Shown here one piece after another: positions 37,638 to 46,195 of a stretch of DNA of 64,000 nucleotides (its first letter is position 1; each line of letters opens with the position of its first letter). The notes under the pieces are model-generated. The model ran no database searches. It worked only from the letters and a program-made list of their open reading frames with translations, and was not told the origin of the DNA. A program made the translations under genes and the position numbers. The DNA is from an archaeon (GTDB lineage: Archaea; Asgardarchaeota; Thorarchaeia; Thorarchaeales; Thorarchaeaceae), in the NCBI GenBank assembly GCA_024275415.1, contig JAJRZD010000025.1, forward strand, positions 1 to 64,000. Reading direction: 5' to 3'.

Positions 37638-37937
37638 CTAGGAAGATAGCCTGTTATGTCTGAGCATGAATCCCAGCTGAGAACCGATTTTGGAATCATC
37701 CCCATAGAGTGCCACTAGTCTGGACACAGTTTCGTAATCGGGAACGTAGAGAGGACGCCTCATGTCCTGCAAATTTGGGATCTTCTTACACAGGCGATCA
37801 TCGATAAGACGCTTTAATGCATGGCTTACAGTTCTGGGGGCCAGATTGGCGGTCTGACAGATATCTACTGGACACATGGGACCTTCCCTCACCAAGTGAT
37901 GCAGAACAACGACCGCACTCTGTGGCAGTCGCATCAT
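37638..37937 (-). CDS. Small winged-helix regulator, translationally coupled to the RIO kinase
   Basis: The 99-residue protein is a MarR/ArsR-type winged helix (VVLHHLVREGPMCPVDICQT, then recognition helix LAPRTVSHALKRLIDDRLCK and a short wing to PLYVPDYE). Its start overlaps the RIO1-like kinase stop by four bp, so they form an operon with the kinase upstream. It may bind DNA or be a kinase partner. Confidence 0.8.
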   Translation of the reverse strand: MMRLPQSAVVVLHHLVREGPMCPVDICQTANLAPRTVSHALKRLIDDRLCKKIPNLQDMRRPLYVPDYETVSRLVALYGDDSKIGSQLGFMLRHNRLSS

Positions 37938-38734
37938 AGCAACTCACCCTCCACAGCCAACTCACGGTAGTTACGGAGGTTCCGTGGGATGTACTCGCTC
38001 AAGAAAACATTCACAATGTGTTCGATGTTTCTATTAATCCGGTATTGAGCAAAGTAACTCAACACGTTTCGAATATCCCTGCGGAGCAGTGCCTCAACTT
38101 TCATCATATCACAGTACACATCCACCTTGTATGCCTGTGGCACATCGATAATCCAAGGGCGGTCATCCCACCAAAGGATGTTGTATGCACTCAAGTCGCC
38201 ATGAGTATAATGGGCATCACGATACATTATCAGGTATTGATCTAAGATTGTGTCCAGTGCTGCTTCAGGGTCGTCAAGGTACACATTCCGTAGCTGTGGA
38301 GCAGGTTTCGTCCCATCACCTATCAATCGCATGGTGAGATAGTTCCCGACTCTGCCAATAGGCGTGGGGACATTCATCCCTTTCTTGAAGCAAAGTGAAA
38401 GGATGTCGAACTCCTTAGCAGCTAGTGCTTCCATCTTAGCTGGTGCATAGACGTTCTTTTTCTTGCTGGCCTGCGCGGTCTGCCAGAAGCGGTATGCCTT
38501 GAGGAGGATCGGATATCCTTTCCAATCGGCAAGGAATATGGAAGCCTCTTTTCCTGCCTTCAGCTGGAAGAGTACATCGGTCGCTAAGCCGAAACGGACT
38601 GCATCAGTCCTTACCTCCACTAGGTTGATTTCGCCAATGGCCACTTTCTTCCCCCATTTTCCAGCCTTCTGCCCATCACGTTTCCGCGAGAGGGCACTTC
38701 CTTTGAGGGGATTGAATTTCTCTATGACTCCCAC
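37934..38734 (-). CDS. RIO1-type atypical serine protein kinase
   Basis: The 266-residue protein has RIO kinase motifs: a nucleotide loop LKAGKEASIFLADWKG, catalytic loop THGDLSAYNILWW and metal-binding IDVPQAY, with no classical APE activation loop. RIO1 family members act late in small-subunit ribosome maturation. The N-terminal 50 residues are basic (ALSRKRDGQKAGKWGKK). The IDVPQ form is intermediate between the RIO1 IDVSQ and RIO2 IDFPQ forms. The start is a GTG at 38734. The next gene, a winged-helix protein, overlaps its end. Confidence 0.9.
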   Translation of the reverse strand: MGVIEKFNPLKGSALSRKRDGQKAGKWGKKVAIGEINLVEVRTDAVRFGLATDVLFQLKAGKEASIFLADWKGYPILLKAYRFWQTAQASKKKNVYAPAKMEALAAKEFDILSLCFKKGMNVPTPIGRVGNYLTMRLIGDGTKPAPQLRNVYLDDPEAALDTILDQYLIMYRDAHYTHGDLSAYNILWWDDRPWIIDVPQAYKVDVYCDMMKVEALLRRDIRNVLSYFAQYRINRNIEHIVNVFLSEYIPRNLRNYRELAVEGELL

Positions 38735-38931
38735 CCGTATCCACTCCGTTGCAGAAGGGCCGGGAGCCTTCCGTTCTTATCCATTTGCAATTTTAGGTTC
38801 ACGCTCTTTGGTTAAGATTAAACACGTCTCTATCCAATAGCACACAAGTCCAGACGAGAATCAGCAACTGCAAAACAAGACTGCCCTTTCTGACACAGTT
38901 AACTCACGACGTGTCAAATGAGGTATCGCAC

Positions 38932-38949
38932 GCAGAAAGGAAAAGAAAC
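38932..38949 (-). terminator. T-rich terminator after the 20-codon ORF
   Basis: The minus strand reads GTTTCTTTTCCTTTCTGC directly after the TAG of the small ORF. Archaeal polymerase stops at such T-rich tracts, so a transcript of about 110 nt would end here. Confidence 0.4.
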
Positions 38950-39012
38950 CTAGTTTCTGACAGCACTTGTGCAGTTGTTTCCCAGCATTATCACGATATT
39001 ATATGACTTCAT
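38950..39012 (-). CDS. Putative 20-residue peptide ORF in its own transcription unit
   Basis: It encodes MKSYNIVIMLGNNCTSAVRN. The ATG follows a very strong AAGGAGGTG (39023-39031) by 10 nt, and a TATA-like TTTTTTAAATAC lies 64-75 nt upstream. A T-rich tract follows the stop. This is the longest ribosome-binding match I found in the window, in a 419-bp stretch (38735-39153) otherwise empty of genes. It could be a real small protein or a regulatory leader. Confidence 0.4.
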   Translation of the reverse strand: MKSYNIVIMLGNNCTSAVRN

Positions 39013-39075
39013 ACTTGAACTGCACCTCCTTGCTGTCATTCATAAGATAACCAGACTCGGTTTGGCTCTCGTAAG

Positions 39076-39087
39076 TATTTAAAAAAT
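39076..39087 (-). promoter_or_regulatory. TATA-like box before the 20-codon ORF
   Basis: The minus strand reads TTTTTTAAATAC, predicting a start near 39055 and a leader of about 43 nt. Read on the plus strand the site is also TATA-like (GTATTTAAAAAA) but no plus-strand gene follows. Confidence 0.45.
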
Positions 39088-39153
39088 GTGGTCAGCGCCA
39101 ATTGGGAAATGGACTTGACAACGCACAAAAAAAGGTGTCTTGATCCGATGGTA

Positions 39154-39858
39154 TCAGACCAAGATCATACTCAGAATCCATGGAGACATAAGCCATAACC
39201 CAAGTACTATGAGTAACAGTCCAACGGCAATCTCAATCACATGAGCTGCATTAGCAATACGTGTGGCCATACGGTTCCTTGCTTCGCCTGTGACGAGGGC
39301 GATAGCAAGATAGGGGATTGCCACACCTATTGACAGCCAGATGAAAAGTGAAACAGCCAGTAAGGGGTTAGCTAATGCACTGACACCAAATACCAGTGGT
39401 AATCCAAGAATAACGACAGGAGCCGTGCAAGGTGCTGCAATCAATGCGTAGCTGAACCCAACAACGAAAACGCCAACCAAACCCTTTGGAGTGTCAGGGT
39501 TCTTCATGGAAAGGCGAGTCAACCCAATCTTTTCACGTAACTTCTGGGAGAGTGTCAGTATTCCCACAAAAACAATGATCGCACCAAGGGCAGCCTGAAT
39601 CTGTGTATAATATTGAAGTAGAAAGTAGGTTGATATGACATAGGATATCAGTGCAAATAGCCCAAGTGATGCAAGGATACCTGAAATAAGTGCACCAGTA
39701 ACGACCACACTTTTTTTCCTACTATCCTCGGATTGGAGACTTCGTATCAGGAATAGTGGCAATAATGGGAAAAGACAGGGAGAGGTAGCAGCATATAGTC
39801 CCGCCATGAAAGCGACCATATGCTCAATGACTACCTCTGCGACTATTTGTGCCAACAT
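39154..39858 (-). CDS. CcdA/DsbD-like membrane thiol-electron carrier
   Basis: The 234-residue protein has six hydrophobic helices and the two CcdA cysteines, in ATSPCLFPLLPLF (helix 1) and IAAPCTAPVVILG (helix 4). It would carry electrons across the membrane from cytoplasmic thioredoxin to an extracytoplasmic thiol protein. The partner is the thioredoxin-like gene just upstream, nine bp away. Length is normal for CcdA. Confidence 0.93.
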   Translation of the reverse strand: MLAQIVAEVVIEHMVAFMAGLYAATSPCLFPLLPLFLIRSLQSEDSRKKSVVVTGALISGILASLGLFALISYVISTYFLLQYYTQIQAALGAIIVFVGILTLSQKLREKIGLTRLSMKNPDTPKGLVGVFVVGFSYALIAAPCTAPVVILGLPLVFGVSALANPLLAVSLFIWLSIGVAIPYLAIALVTGEARNRMATRIANAAHVIEIAVGLLLIVLGLWLMSPWILSMILV

Positions 39859-39867
39859 CGTTGCCGA

Positions 39868-40467
39868 TCATACTCCCAGTTCGACAAGCGTTGCATTGAA
39901 TTCTACGAATCTCCATGTTCCTTCGCGAATCCACCGGAGCGTGCCGGTCTGGTCAATAAGGACAAGGGTCGGAAGATACCGCAGTTTGAGGAAATCGTCT
40001 GCAGGGCTATCTATGGCATAACCCATGTCCCAAAGAAGGCCGTACTCGTCCTTGTAATCCCGCAACATTTGCTCTGTGTCACCCAATGCTGTCGACAGCT
40101 GCACAAAGCACAATCTATCAGAACCGAACTCATTGAATATCTTGACATTATCTGCATTCTGGTATTCACATGCCGGGCACCATGTTGCGAAGAACTCCAG
40201 GATGAGGAATTTGCCATAGGCATCAGAAATCGAAAAGTTGTCCACATCGACCATGAGGAATTCCCAATCAGGGACACTGATATTGTACGATGCCAAGTCC
40301 TGATCTCTGGGGATGAAATCAGGCACACCATCAGTGGTAGTGGTGGTAGATTCTGTAGTAGTTGTCGTGGTTGTGGGCTGTGAGTTCAGAACCACACTCG
40401 TACCAACAACACCACCAACAACAATTCCTAAAACTAGCACGACGACCAGTATCTGTCTTGTTTCCAT
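39868..40467 (-). CDS. Membrane-anchored TlpA/ResA-like thioredoxin
   Basis: The 199-residue protein has an N-terminal anchor (QILVVVLVLGIVVGGVVGTS), a Thr/Ser linker and a thioredoxin fold with active site FATWCPACEYQN. Its cis-Pro loop is LRYLPTLVLIDQTG. It should be an extracytoplasmic reductant or oxidant whose disulfide is cycled by CcdA, encoded next with nine bp between them. Targets are not visible; no cytochrome c genes are in the window. Confidence 0.93.
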   Translation of the reverse strand: METRQILVVVLVLGIVVGGVVGTSVVLNSQPTTTTTTTESTTTTTDGVPDFIPRDQDLASYNISVPDWEFLMVDVDNFSISDAYGKFLILEFFATWCPACEYQNADNVKIFNEFGSDRLCFVQLSTALGDTEQMLRDYKDEYGLLWDMGYAIDSPADDFLKLRYLPTLVLIDQTGTLRWIREGTWRFVEFNATLVELGV

Positions 40468-40710
40468 AGTACCAACCTTCTAGGTGAAACAATTGAACTC
40501 AGGAACATAATCCTGTTTTAAAAATCAACCTATCTCTGTGATGGATGCTCGAAAGGGTTTCCGGACGGTGACAGGAAACACATCCTAGTAGAAAGCAACG
40601 ACCAAACGGAAGGATTTATCACTGGAGATTCTGGCGTACCCGCAATTTCCTATTTGCTGTTCCAAATGGAATGATAGGAACGGGGTAACAGAAACGCAAA
40701 GGTTGATCAT

Positions 40711-42414
40711 ATGCCAAATCCAATGAATCCACTGATAGTGCAATCGGACAAATCAGTCCTGCTGGAAGTGGACAATCCCAGATACGAGGAAGCAAGAGAT
40801 TCACTGGCTAGGTTCGCAGAGCTAGTCAAAAGTCCAGAATATGTCCATACCTATCGTGTTACACCTTTAAGCTTGTGGAATGCTGCTGCGATGGGGATGA
40901 CTGCCCGTGAGGTTGTCGATGCCCTTGAGGAGTATGCAAAATATCCAATACCAGGAAACATATCTAGAGAGATTGTCGAGTACATGAGCAGGTATGGCCA
41001 GATCACACTGCATGCAATAGGAGATGACCTTCTCCTTGAATGTGCAGACGAAGATTTGGCAGCTGAAATCTGGCAAAGCAGGAAGCCCAGAGAGTACCTT
41101 ATTGAACCAGTCGATGAGAGAACGTTCCTAGTCGATCCCATCAACCGCGGGAACCTGAAACATGCACTACTGGAGATTGGACACCCAGTCGAGGATCTTG
41201 CAGGGTATGCCGAGGGTGAACCTTTGCATTTCGAGCTGCGAGATGTGACACTTGAAGGGAAACCATTCGCTCTAAGAAAGTACCAGAAGGAGGCGGTGTC
41301 TACGTTCCATGCAGGCGGGGGAATCAGAGGTGGGTCTGGCGTCATTGTCCTACCATGTGGAGCTGGGAAGACCATGGTCGGTATAGGTGCTATGCATGAA
41401 CTCCAAACATCAACAATCATCCTGTGTCCCAATGTGGTTGCTGTTAGACAGTGGGTAAAGGAACTCCTCGACAAGACCACCCTTACTGCAAATCAGATTG
41501 GTGAGTACACTGGAGAGGACAAGTCGATTCGCCCTGTCACTGTGGCGACCTACCAGATACTCACTTGGCGCAAGTCTCGGGATGATGAATTCGAGCATTT
41601 CCATCTCTTTGATGCCCGGAACTGGGGACTGATAATCTATGATGAGGTGCATCTCCTACCAGCCCCAGTCTTCCGTGTCACCGCTGCAATCCAGGCAACA
41701 CGACGGTTGGGATTGACAGCCACTCTAGTTCGTGAAGACGAACGAGAAGAGGATGTCTTCAGCCTGATTGGACCGAAACGCTATGATATGCCATGGAAGC
41801 AGCTTGAGGATCAAGGATGGATTGCCACAGCGATATGTTACGAAATCCGGATTGACCTTCCCGATAAGATGCGTCGGAAATATGCCTTGGCTGAAGATAG
41901 GAAAAAATACAGGATTGCAGCCGAGAATCCCATAAAGATACAGCTCATCAAGGAACTCATCGACTATCACAAGGATGACAACGTCCTCATCATAGGAATG
42001 TACCTTGACCAGCTCAAAATGATAGCTGATGAAATCAAGGCGCCTCTAATCACGGGCAAGACTACCAATGAGGACAGGCAAAAACTGTATGAGGCATTCA
42101 GAGAGGGCCGTGAGAAGATACTTGTCGTATCTAAGGTTGCAAACTTTGCTTTGGACCTTCCTGACGCCAATGTAGCAATACAAGTATCGGGAACATTCGG
42201 GTCGAGGCAGGAAGAAGCACAACGACTGGGAAGGATCCTGCGCCCAAAGTCAGATGGTAGCTTTGCAAGGTTCTACTCGATTATCACAAAGGACACGAGG
42301 GATATGGACTTTGCTGCAAAACGCCAGCTGTTCCTTACCGAGCAAGGATACCAGTACGTCATCGCCTCAGCGGATGAAGAGATTTGGAGAAAGGACCCTC
42401 AGAGCTTCTTCTAG
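40711..42414 (+). CDS. XPB/ERCC3-type DNA helicase (superfamily 2)
   Basis: The 567-residue protein has an N-terminal XPB-type domain (to about 180), Walker A CGAGKT at 216-221, DEVH at 311-314 and the XPB-specific Arg-Glu-Asp triad at 341-343 (LVREDEREEDVF), then a C-terminal helicase lobe with QEEAQRLGRILRPK. The DEVHLLPAPVF and IGPKRYDMPWK segments look like the bacterial (actinobacterial-style) XPB group rather than the short archaeal type. It unwinds DNA in repair or transcription-linked processes. The stop overlaps the convergent KaiC-like gene by four bp (CTAG). A Helicase_C_3 protein sits about 4 kb downstream. Confidence 0.96.
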   Translation: MPNPMNPLIVQSDKSVLLEVDNPRYEEARDSLARFAELVKSPEYVHTYRVTPLSLWNAAAMGMTAREVVDALEEYAKYPIPGNISREIVEYMSRYGQITLHAIGDDLLLECADEDLAAEIWQSRKPREYLIEPVDERTFLVDPINRGNLKHALLEIGHPVEDLAGYAEGEPLHFELRDVTLEGKPFALRKYQKEAVSTFHAGGGIRGGSGVIVLPCGAGKTMVGIGAMHELQTSTIILCPNVVAVRQWVKELLDKTTLTANQIGEYTGEDKSIRPVTVATYQILTWRKSRDDEFEHFHLFDARNWGLIIYDEVHLLPAPVFRVTAAIQATRRLGLTATLVREDEREEDVFSLIGPKRYDMPWKQLEDQGWIATAICYEIRIDLPDKMRRKYALAEDRKKYRIAAENPIKIQLIKELIDYHKDDNVLIIGMYLDQLKMIADEIKAPLITGKTTNEDRQKLYEAFREGREKILVVSKVANFALDLPDANVAIQVSGTFGSRQEEAQRLGRILRPKSDGSFARFYSIITKDTRDMDFAAKRQLFLTEQGYQYVIASADEEIWRKDPQSFF

Positions 42415-43247
42415 ATGGTATTGTCGTTCTTTGGCGGACTTGCCTCGTAGGATGATATCTTGCGGGCTATGGCCTTGAGTTCATCAAGTCCAAGCCTACG
42501 AATGCCCTGCTTGCCGACCTCAAAAGTGACCCACATCGGATTGTGCGGGGCCCCTTTCACTTTTGTGACTCGGAACTGTTTGATCAATACACCAGCCCCC
42601 TCAAAGACTGGTTCGTGCCGGGTGTCGATGATGATATCGCTACTGTAGGTAATCATGTCGTCGTATGCAGCGAACTGCTGGAGTCCGGTGTGGTATGTTG
42701 CCCAGCACGGTATGTATAGGTTCTTGCAAAATGTCGCACGCCATGCCTTGATAGCATTGACTGCTTTGAATGGATGAGACTGGAGAAAAAGCTCCGTTAT
42801 GCTATCGACAAAGATACCTCCAAACTCCATGTTATTTTCCAGTATCAACCCATGAATCGCATCACTGATATGATCTGGTTCTGTCGGTTCTCTGACGAGA
42901 GTTACATGGTCATACTTGGCAGTTTTTCGAAGGATTTGGCTTGAGAAGCAGTCTACCAGATGGATAAGTCCTGACTCAAGAATCTCTTTGTAGTCCAGTC
43001 CCAGATAGCATAGGTTCTGTAATACAGAAACAGGTGTGTCTTCAAAGCATACATAAATGGCTTTCTTACCGGATCTCATAATATGCCGAACCATCTCATT
43101 CAACAAGACAGACTTGCCGCCTCCGCCAGGACCACGGATCACCCCGAATGCGTTCGTTGGGAGTCCTTCAGGCACCTCGGTATCTAGGATGTCAATCCCC
43201 GTCCGGTATAATTCCCGTCCTTTTGCGAGCATATCTTCAAGACTCAA
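42411..43247 (-). CDS. KaiC/RadA-like ATPase
   Basis: The 278-residue single-domain RecA-superfamily protein has an intact Walker A at residues 39-46 (GPGGGGKS), a Walker B-like strand GGIFVDSITELFL, and a C-terminal strand pair. It lacks the DNA-binding and oligomer motifs of RadA, and resembles the archaeal KaiC-like ATPases of signalling or DNA-linked roles. The start chosen is a TTG, six nt after GGGGG (43254-43258); longer frames to 43367 contain no ribosome site. It shares four bp with the XPB stop. Confidence 0.85.
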   Translation of the reverse strand: MSLEDMLAKGRELYRTGIDILDTEVPEGLPTNAFGVIRGPGGGGKSVLLNEMVRHIMRSGKKAIYVCFEDTPVSVLQNLCYLGLDYKEILESGLIHLVDCFSSQILRKTAKYDHVTLVREPTEPDHISDAIHGLILENNMEFGGIFVDSITELFLQSHPFKAVNAIKAWRATFCKNLYIPCWATYHTGLQQFAAYDDMITYSSDIIIDTRHEPVFEGAGVLIKQFRVTKVKGAPHNPMWVTFEVGKQGIRRLGLDELKAIARKISSYEASPPKNDNTI

Positions 43248-43401
43248 TTCAAACCCCCTTAAATAACGAACATCGTAGTAGAATAATGTATTGCCTGTAT
43301 CGAGTGGCACATAGTGAAAACAGACACAACCACTCGATTTATATGGGAATAGTATTTCATATGTCATAATAGGATATATCGAAACCGGGTGTGTTCAAGT
43401 T

Positions 43402-43644
43402 ATGAAGATCATGAATGGTAGTGAGTCTGCGGCTGGAACCAATCCTATGCTTCTCAAGATACGGCATGCAGCATTGAACAAGGCGTTTACCCAAATCCGA
43501 GAGAAACGTTTCAATCTAGATGAGTCAAGAACCAACGGATGGATATCCGAAGAAGAATATCAGAAGGAACTTGTGAACCTCATTCTTGAAGGGAATAAAA
43601 TCCGAATGGAGCAGAAACAAATAGAAGAATACCTGAAGCTATAG
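43402..43644 (+). CDS. Small helical protein, 80 residues
   Basis: The ATG at 43402 begins MKIMNGSESAAGTNPMLLKI. The rest is two or three charged amphipathic helices (HAALNKAFTQIREKRFNLDE and YQKELVNLILEGNKIRMEQK). No motif. Its stop abuts the stop of the convergent kinase-like gene (CTATAG), with no base between them. Divergent from the KaiC-like gene. Confidence 0.65.
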   Translation: MKIMNGSESAAGTNPMLLKIRHAALNKAFTQIREKRFNLDESRTNGWISEEEYQKELVNLILEGNKIRMEQKQIEEYLKL

Positions 43645-44595
43645 CCAAAAGCTCAGAAAATCTTCAAAAAGTTTCAATTTGGAGTTCACATAGTCAAGGA
43701 TTAACCTCTTCTGTAATCGACCAAGTAGGACTGGAGCAAGCTGTTTCGTTTCAATATCACATAGTATCTGAATGCTCCATTTTATGACGCTGCAAAGTCC
43801 AAGGACAATCATCCATCTCCAATGCTCTGTTGAGCATCCTTCTGCCTTCTTGGACATCAGTCCCTGAAGGGTAGAGGAAGGATGTTGGACAAACAGATAC
43901 GCCCAATCGTAGTAACGGCTGATGCCGCAACAGTCTTCGAGGTCTATGAGGATTGCACGATGCTTTTGGAAAAGGACATTCTTTTCGGAAAGGTCGCCAT
44001 GTGATGTCACTGGATTCCAGTGTTCGGTACCAGACACCATGACAGACCTTTGTACAAGCCGACAGAACTCCATGACCGTGCCCATGAGGGTGTCTGAAAA
44101 CGCACAATCATGATTTTGGATAATGTCATCAAGAGATGATGCAATCTCCATGAGGAAACCATGAGCGTCACGGTATATTGGGATTGAGTGGAGGGTGATA
44201 GCAGATAGTCTGCTAAGAGAGTTACGTAGTATGTGAGAGTCTTCAAGAGTGATCTCAAATGGCGATTCATATACGAGCCCGTTGATATATTCTAAAACCA
44301 GCATAGATAGACCGTATTCTTTTGAAAGGACGCCATAGAAAAGCGGACGAGGACACAGGTCGTGCTTTGAGATGGCATTGTGAAGATAGTAGAGCCGTTC
44401 AAGGTCGCGGTTTCCCATGGAGCGCGGAATCTTTAGGACGAAGGATGGAATACCATCCACGTAGCCCAAAAGATTGACTGTGGACCAACCGTCCAATATG
44501 ACAGGATCCAAGTGAATCTCACCTGCCATCTCTAGGACGGATGATAGTTTCTCTTCAAGCATTTCTTTCGTATGTCCGTAATAATCCCATCCCAT
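43639..44595 (-). CDS. APH/choline-kinase-like phosphotransferase
   Basis: The 318-residue protein has kinase-like motifs: a Lys in SFVLKIPRS, a catalytic loop SHGDLSEKNVLF and metal-binding LIDLEDCCG. HGDLxxxNV and D-x-E are typical of the aminoglycoside phosphotransferase/choline kinase group, which phosphorylates small molecules. The substrate is not apparent. Transcription is probably leaderless from a TATA-like box shared with the divergent gene (44618-44628). The stop abuts that of the small helical gene. Confidence 0.85.
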   Translation of the reverse strand: MGWDYYGHTKEMLEEKLSSVLEMAGEIHLDPVILDGWSTVNLLGYVDGIPSFVLKIPRSMGNRDLERLYYLHNAISKHDLCPRPLFYGVLSKEYGLSMLVLEYINGLVYESPFEITLEDSHILRNSLSRLSAITLHSIPIYRDAHGFLMEIASSLDDIIQNHDCAFSDTLMGTVMEFCRLVQRSVMVSGTEHWNPVTSHGDLSEKNVLFQKHRAILIDLEDCCGISRYYDWAYLFVQHPSSTLQGLMSKKAEGCSTEHWRWMIVLGLCSVIKWSIQILCDIETKQLAPVLLGRLQKRLILDYVNSKLKLFEDFLSFWL

Positions 44596-44617
44596 ATATC
44601 GAAGAATGCGGGATATC

Positions 44618-44628
44618 TACTTAAAGAA
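44618..44628. promoter_or_regulatory. Bidirectional TATA-like box between two leaderless genes
   Basis: The site reads TACTTAAAGAA on the plus strand and TTCTTTAAGTA on the minus, nearly the same. Its centre (44623) is 28 nt from the minus ATG (44595) and 25 nt from the plus ATG (44648), the spacing expected for leaderless archaeal transcripts in both directions. Confidence 0.55.
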
Positions 44629-44647
44629 TCTTGAACGATTATACGAT

Positions 44648-44935
44648 ATGAAGGGAAAGGACATTCTACTGATGCTATCACATCTGTTTAGGAAATGTGG
44701 AAGGTCTGTTTCATTGGGCGATGCGATCCATCACCTTTCATTTGAATGGAGGTATGGCGAACCCACAAAGATTAGAAAGATCCTTGCAGTAGCTGTTGAG
44801 AATGAGATGATTTCATTTGCTGATGGTAGAATAACTGCAGAATTCATATTCAATATCCAGAAACTGCATCCGAATCAGGCCGACATCTTGAGTAAGCAGC
44901 AAATCAAGAAAGAAGATGTGATACCCCTCTATTAG
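44648..44935 (+). CDS. Small protein, possible DUF2240 relative
   Basis: It begins MKGKDILLMLSHLFRKCGRS from ATG 44648, 25 nt after a TATA-like box; the in-frame ATG at 44606 lies upstream of the predicted transcript start. The 95 residues include HLSFEWRYGEPTKIRKILAV and a strand ISFADGRITAEFIF, a layout like archaeal DUF2240 proteins, but I am not sure. The stop overlaps the convergent RFC-like gene by four bp (TTAG). Confidence 0.65.
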   Translation: MKGKDILLMLSHLFRKCGRSVSLGDAIHHLSFEWRYGEPTKIRKILAVAVENEMISFADGRITAEFIFNIQKLHPNQADILSKQQIKKEDVIPLY

Positions 44936-46053
44936 GTAGTGTCGACCATATTAGCAATTGACGCAAGCAACGCTGTGAGATGGATGTGAGGGTTCTTTCC
45001 CTGAATCATCCTATAGTCTATTTCTGCGATCCTGTCAATGATGTGTCGCACTGTATGGGGTTCTAGAGGACGTTTAGCAATCTCACGTTGAACCTGAGCA
45101 ATGACCTCTTGAGGAGTGTATTGTTCCATAGTAAGTAGGTTTCTAAGCGCTTTACGTGCCTTGAGATACTTGTTATCCAATGCTTGTGATATCATGCTCC
45201 GCACTCCTGATGTCAAAGGAGTGTCAGCAAACGCATAGACTATGTCCTCGGTAATGGTCTTTCCCGAGGCGGCACACATTTGGAGCAAGTTCAATGCCCG
45301 ACGCATACTGCCGTTGGACTCGCGGATGATGGCATTCAACCCGTGCATATCAATATCTACCGATTCCTTCTCTGAAACCATAGACAAGAGCTGTGTGATA
45401 TCTTCAGGGGTAGCTGCCTTGAAATGGACAGTAATACAGCGAGATATGATTGCTGGGTTCCAACCAGCGAGGGAGGGGGTCACTAGAACGAACCTGCATG
45501 TATCTGAGTATATCTCCATCGTCCTCCTGAGTGCCTGTAACATGTTGTTGTCAAATGCATCCGCCTCGTCAAGAACCAGTATCTTGACCATATCACTACC
45601 GACAGCGGCAGTAGAAGCAAACATCTTCACCGCCTGATGAAGCAGCTGGCTTCTGTTAGGAATCCCAGTCATTCCTTTCGCCTTTAGCTCCGCTTTTGCC
45701 TCGCGATAGACTACAGACATGTACTCGTCCAGCTCAGAGCGAGCTGCCCTGTCCAGCTTTGCCAATGCTTGGATTTTTCGTTTCGCAGCAGAGATTGTGA
45801 ATGAGCGCAGGTCGCGAATATTGAGCCATTTGAAGTTGGATGTGAATTCCGACTCTAACACATGTCTTGCATAGGCATATGCAGCCAGAGTCTTTCCCGT
45901 ACCAGAAGGGCCGTACAGAAGCAGATGAGGAACCGTCTTGGATTCGGCAAGGGATCTAAGTTGATTGATCGCTGTTTCCTGCCCAATGAACTCGTCCCAG
46001 GTAGTTGGCTGGTATTTTATGCTCCAGAGAACTGGTTCCAATGAATACACCAA
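44932..46053 (-). CDS. Divergent replication factor C (clamp loader) subunit
   Basis: The 373-residue AAA+ protein has Walker A GPSGTGKT at 48-55, Walker B DEAD at 162-165 (LVLDEADAFDNN) and the clamp-loader SRC arginine-finger motif at 204-206 (IISRCITVHF). The collar domain follows (about 260-373). The Walker A to B distance (107 residues) is about 50 longer than in standard small subunits, due to a helical insertion (near 85-130, LAKLDRAARSELDEYMSVV). It would load the PCNA sliding clamp. It is likely a divergent paralogue or a specialised subunit; no other rfc gene is in the window. Confidence 0.9.
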   Translation of the reverse strand: MVYSLEPVLWSIKYQPTTWDEFIGQETAINQLRSLAESKTVPHLLLYGPSGTGKTLAAYAYARHVLESEFTSNFKWLNIRDLRSFTISAAKRKIQALAKLDRAARSELDEYMSVVYREAKAELKAKGMTGIPNRSQLLHQAVKMFASTAAVGSDMVKILVLDEADAFDNNMLQALRRTMEIYSDTCRFVLVTPSLAGWNPAIISRCITVHFKAATPEDITQLLSMVSEKESVDIDMHGLNAIIRESNGSMRRALNLLQMCAASGKTITEDIVYAFADTPLTSGVRSMISQALDNKYLKARKALRNLLTMEQYTPQEVIAQVQREIAKRPLEPHTVRHIIDRIAEIDYRMIQGKNPHIHLTALLASIANMVDTT

Positions 46054-46195
46054 GTGGAAGTGTCCGACCTGCCAAAATAAGGTTACCTTTTAGTTTATCA
46101 GTAAATGAAGTCTAATAGATTGACCTTAACCGTAATGGTCAAATACGCTCGAACGCTGGGCGCTTGTTTGCAAATTCTCAATTCGAGGTTTCGAA

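Noticed and set aside
39868-40467. Thr-rich runs in the thioredoxin-like and subtilase genes as DNA repeats
   Set aside because: They are low-complexity linkers coded within genes, not independent repeats.
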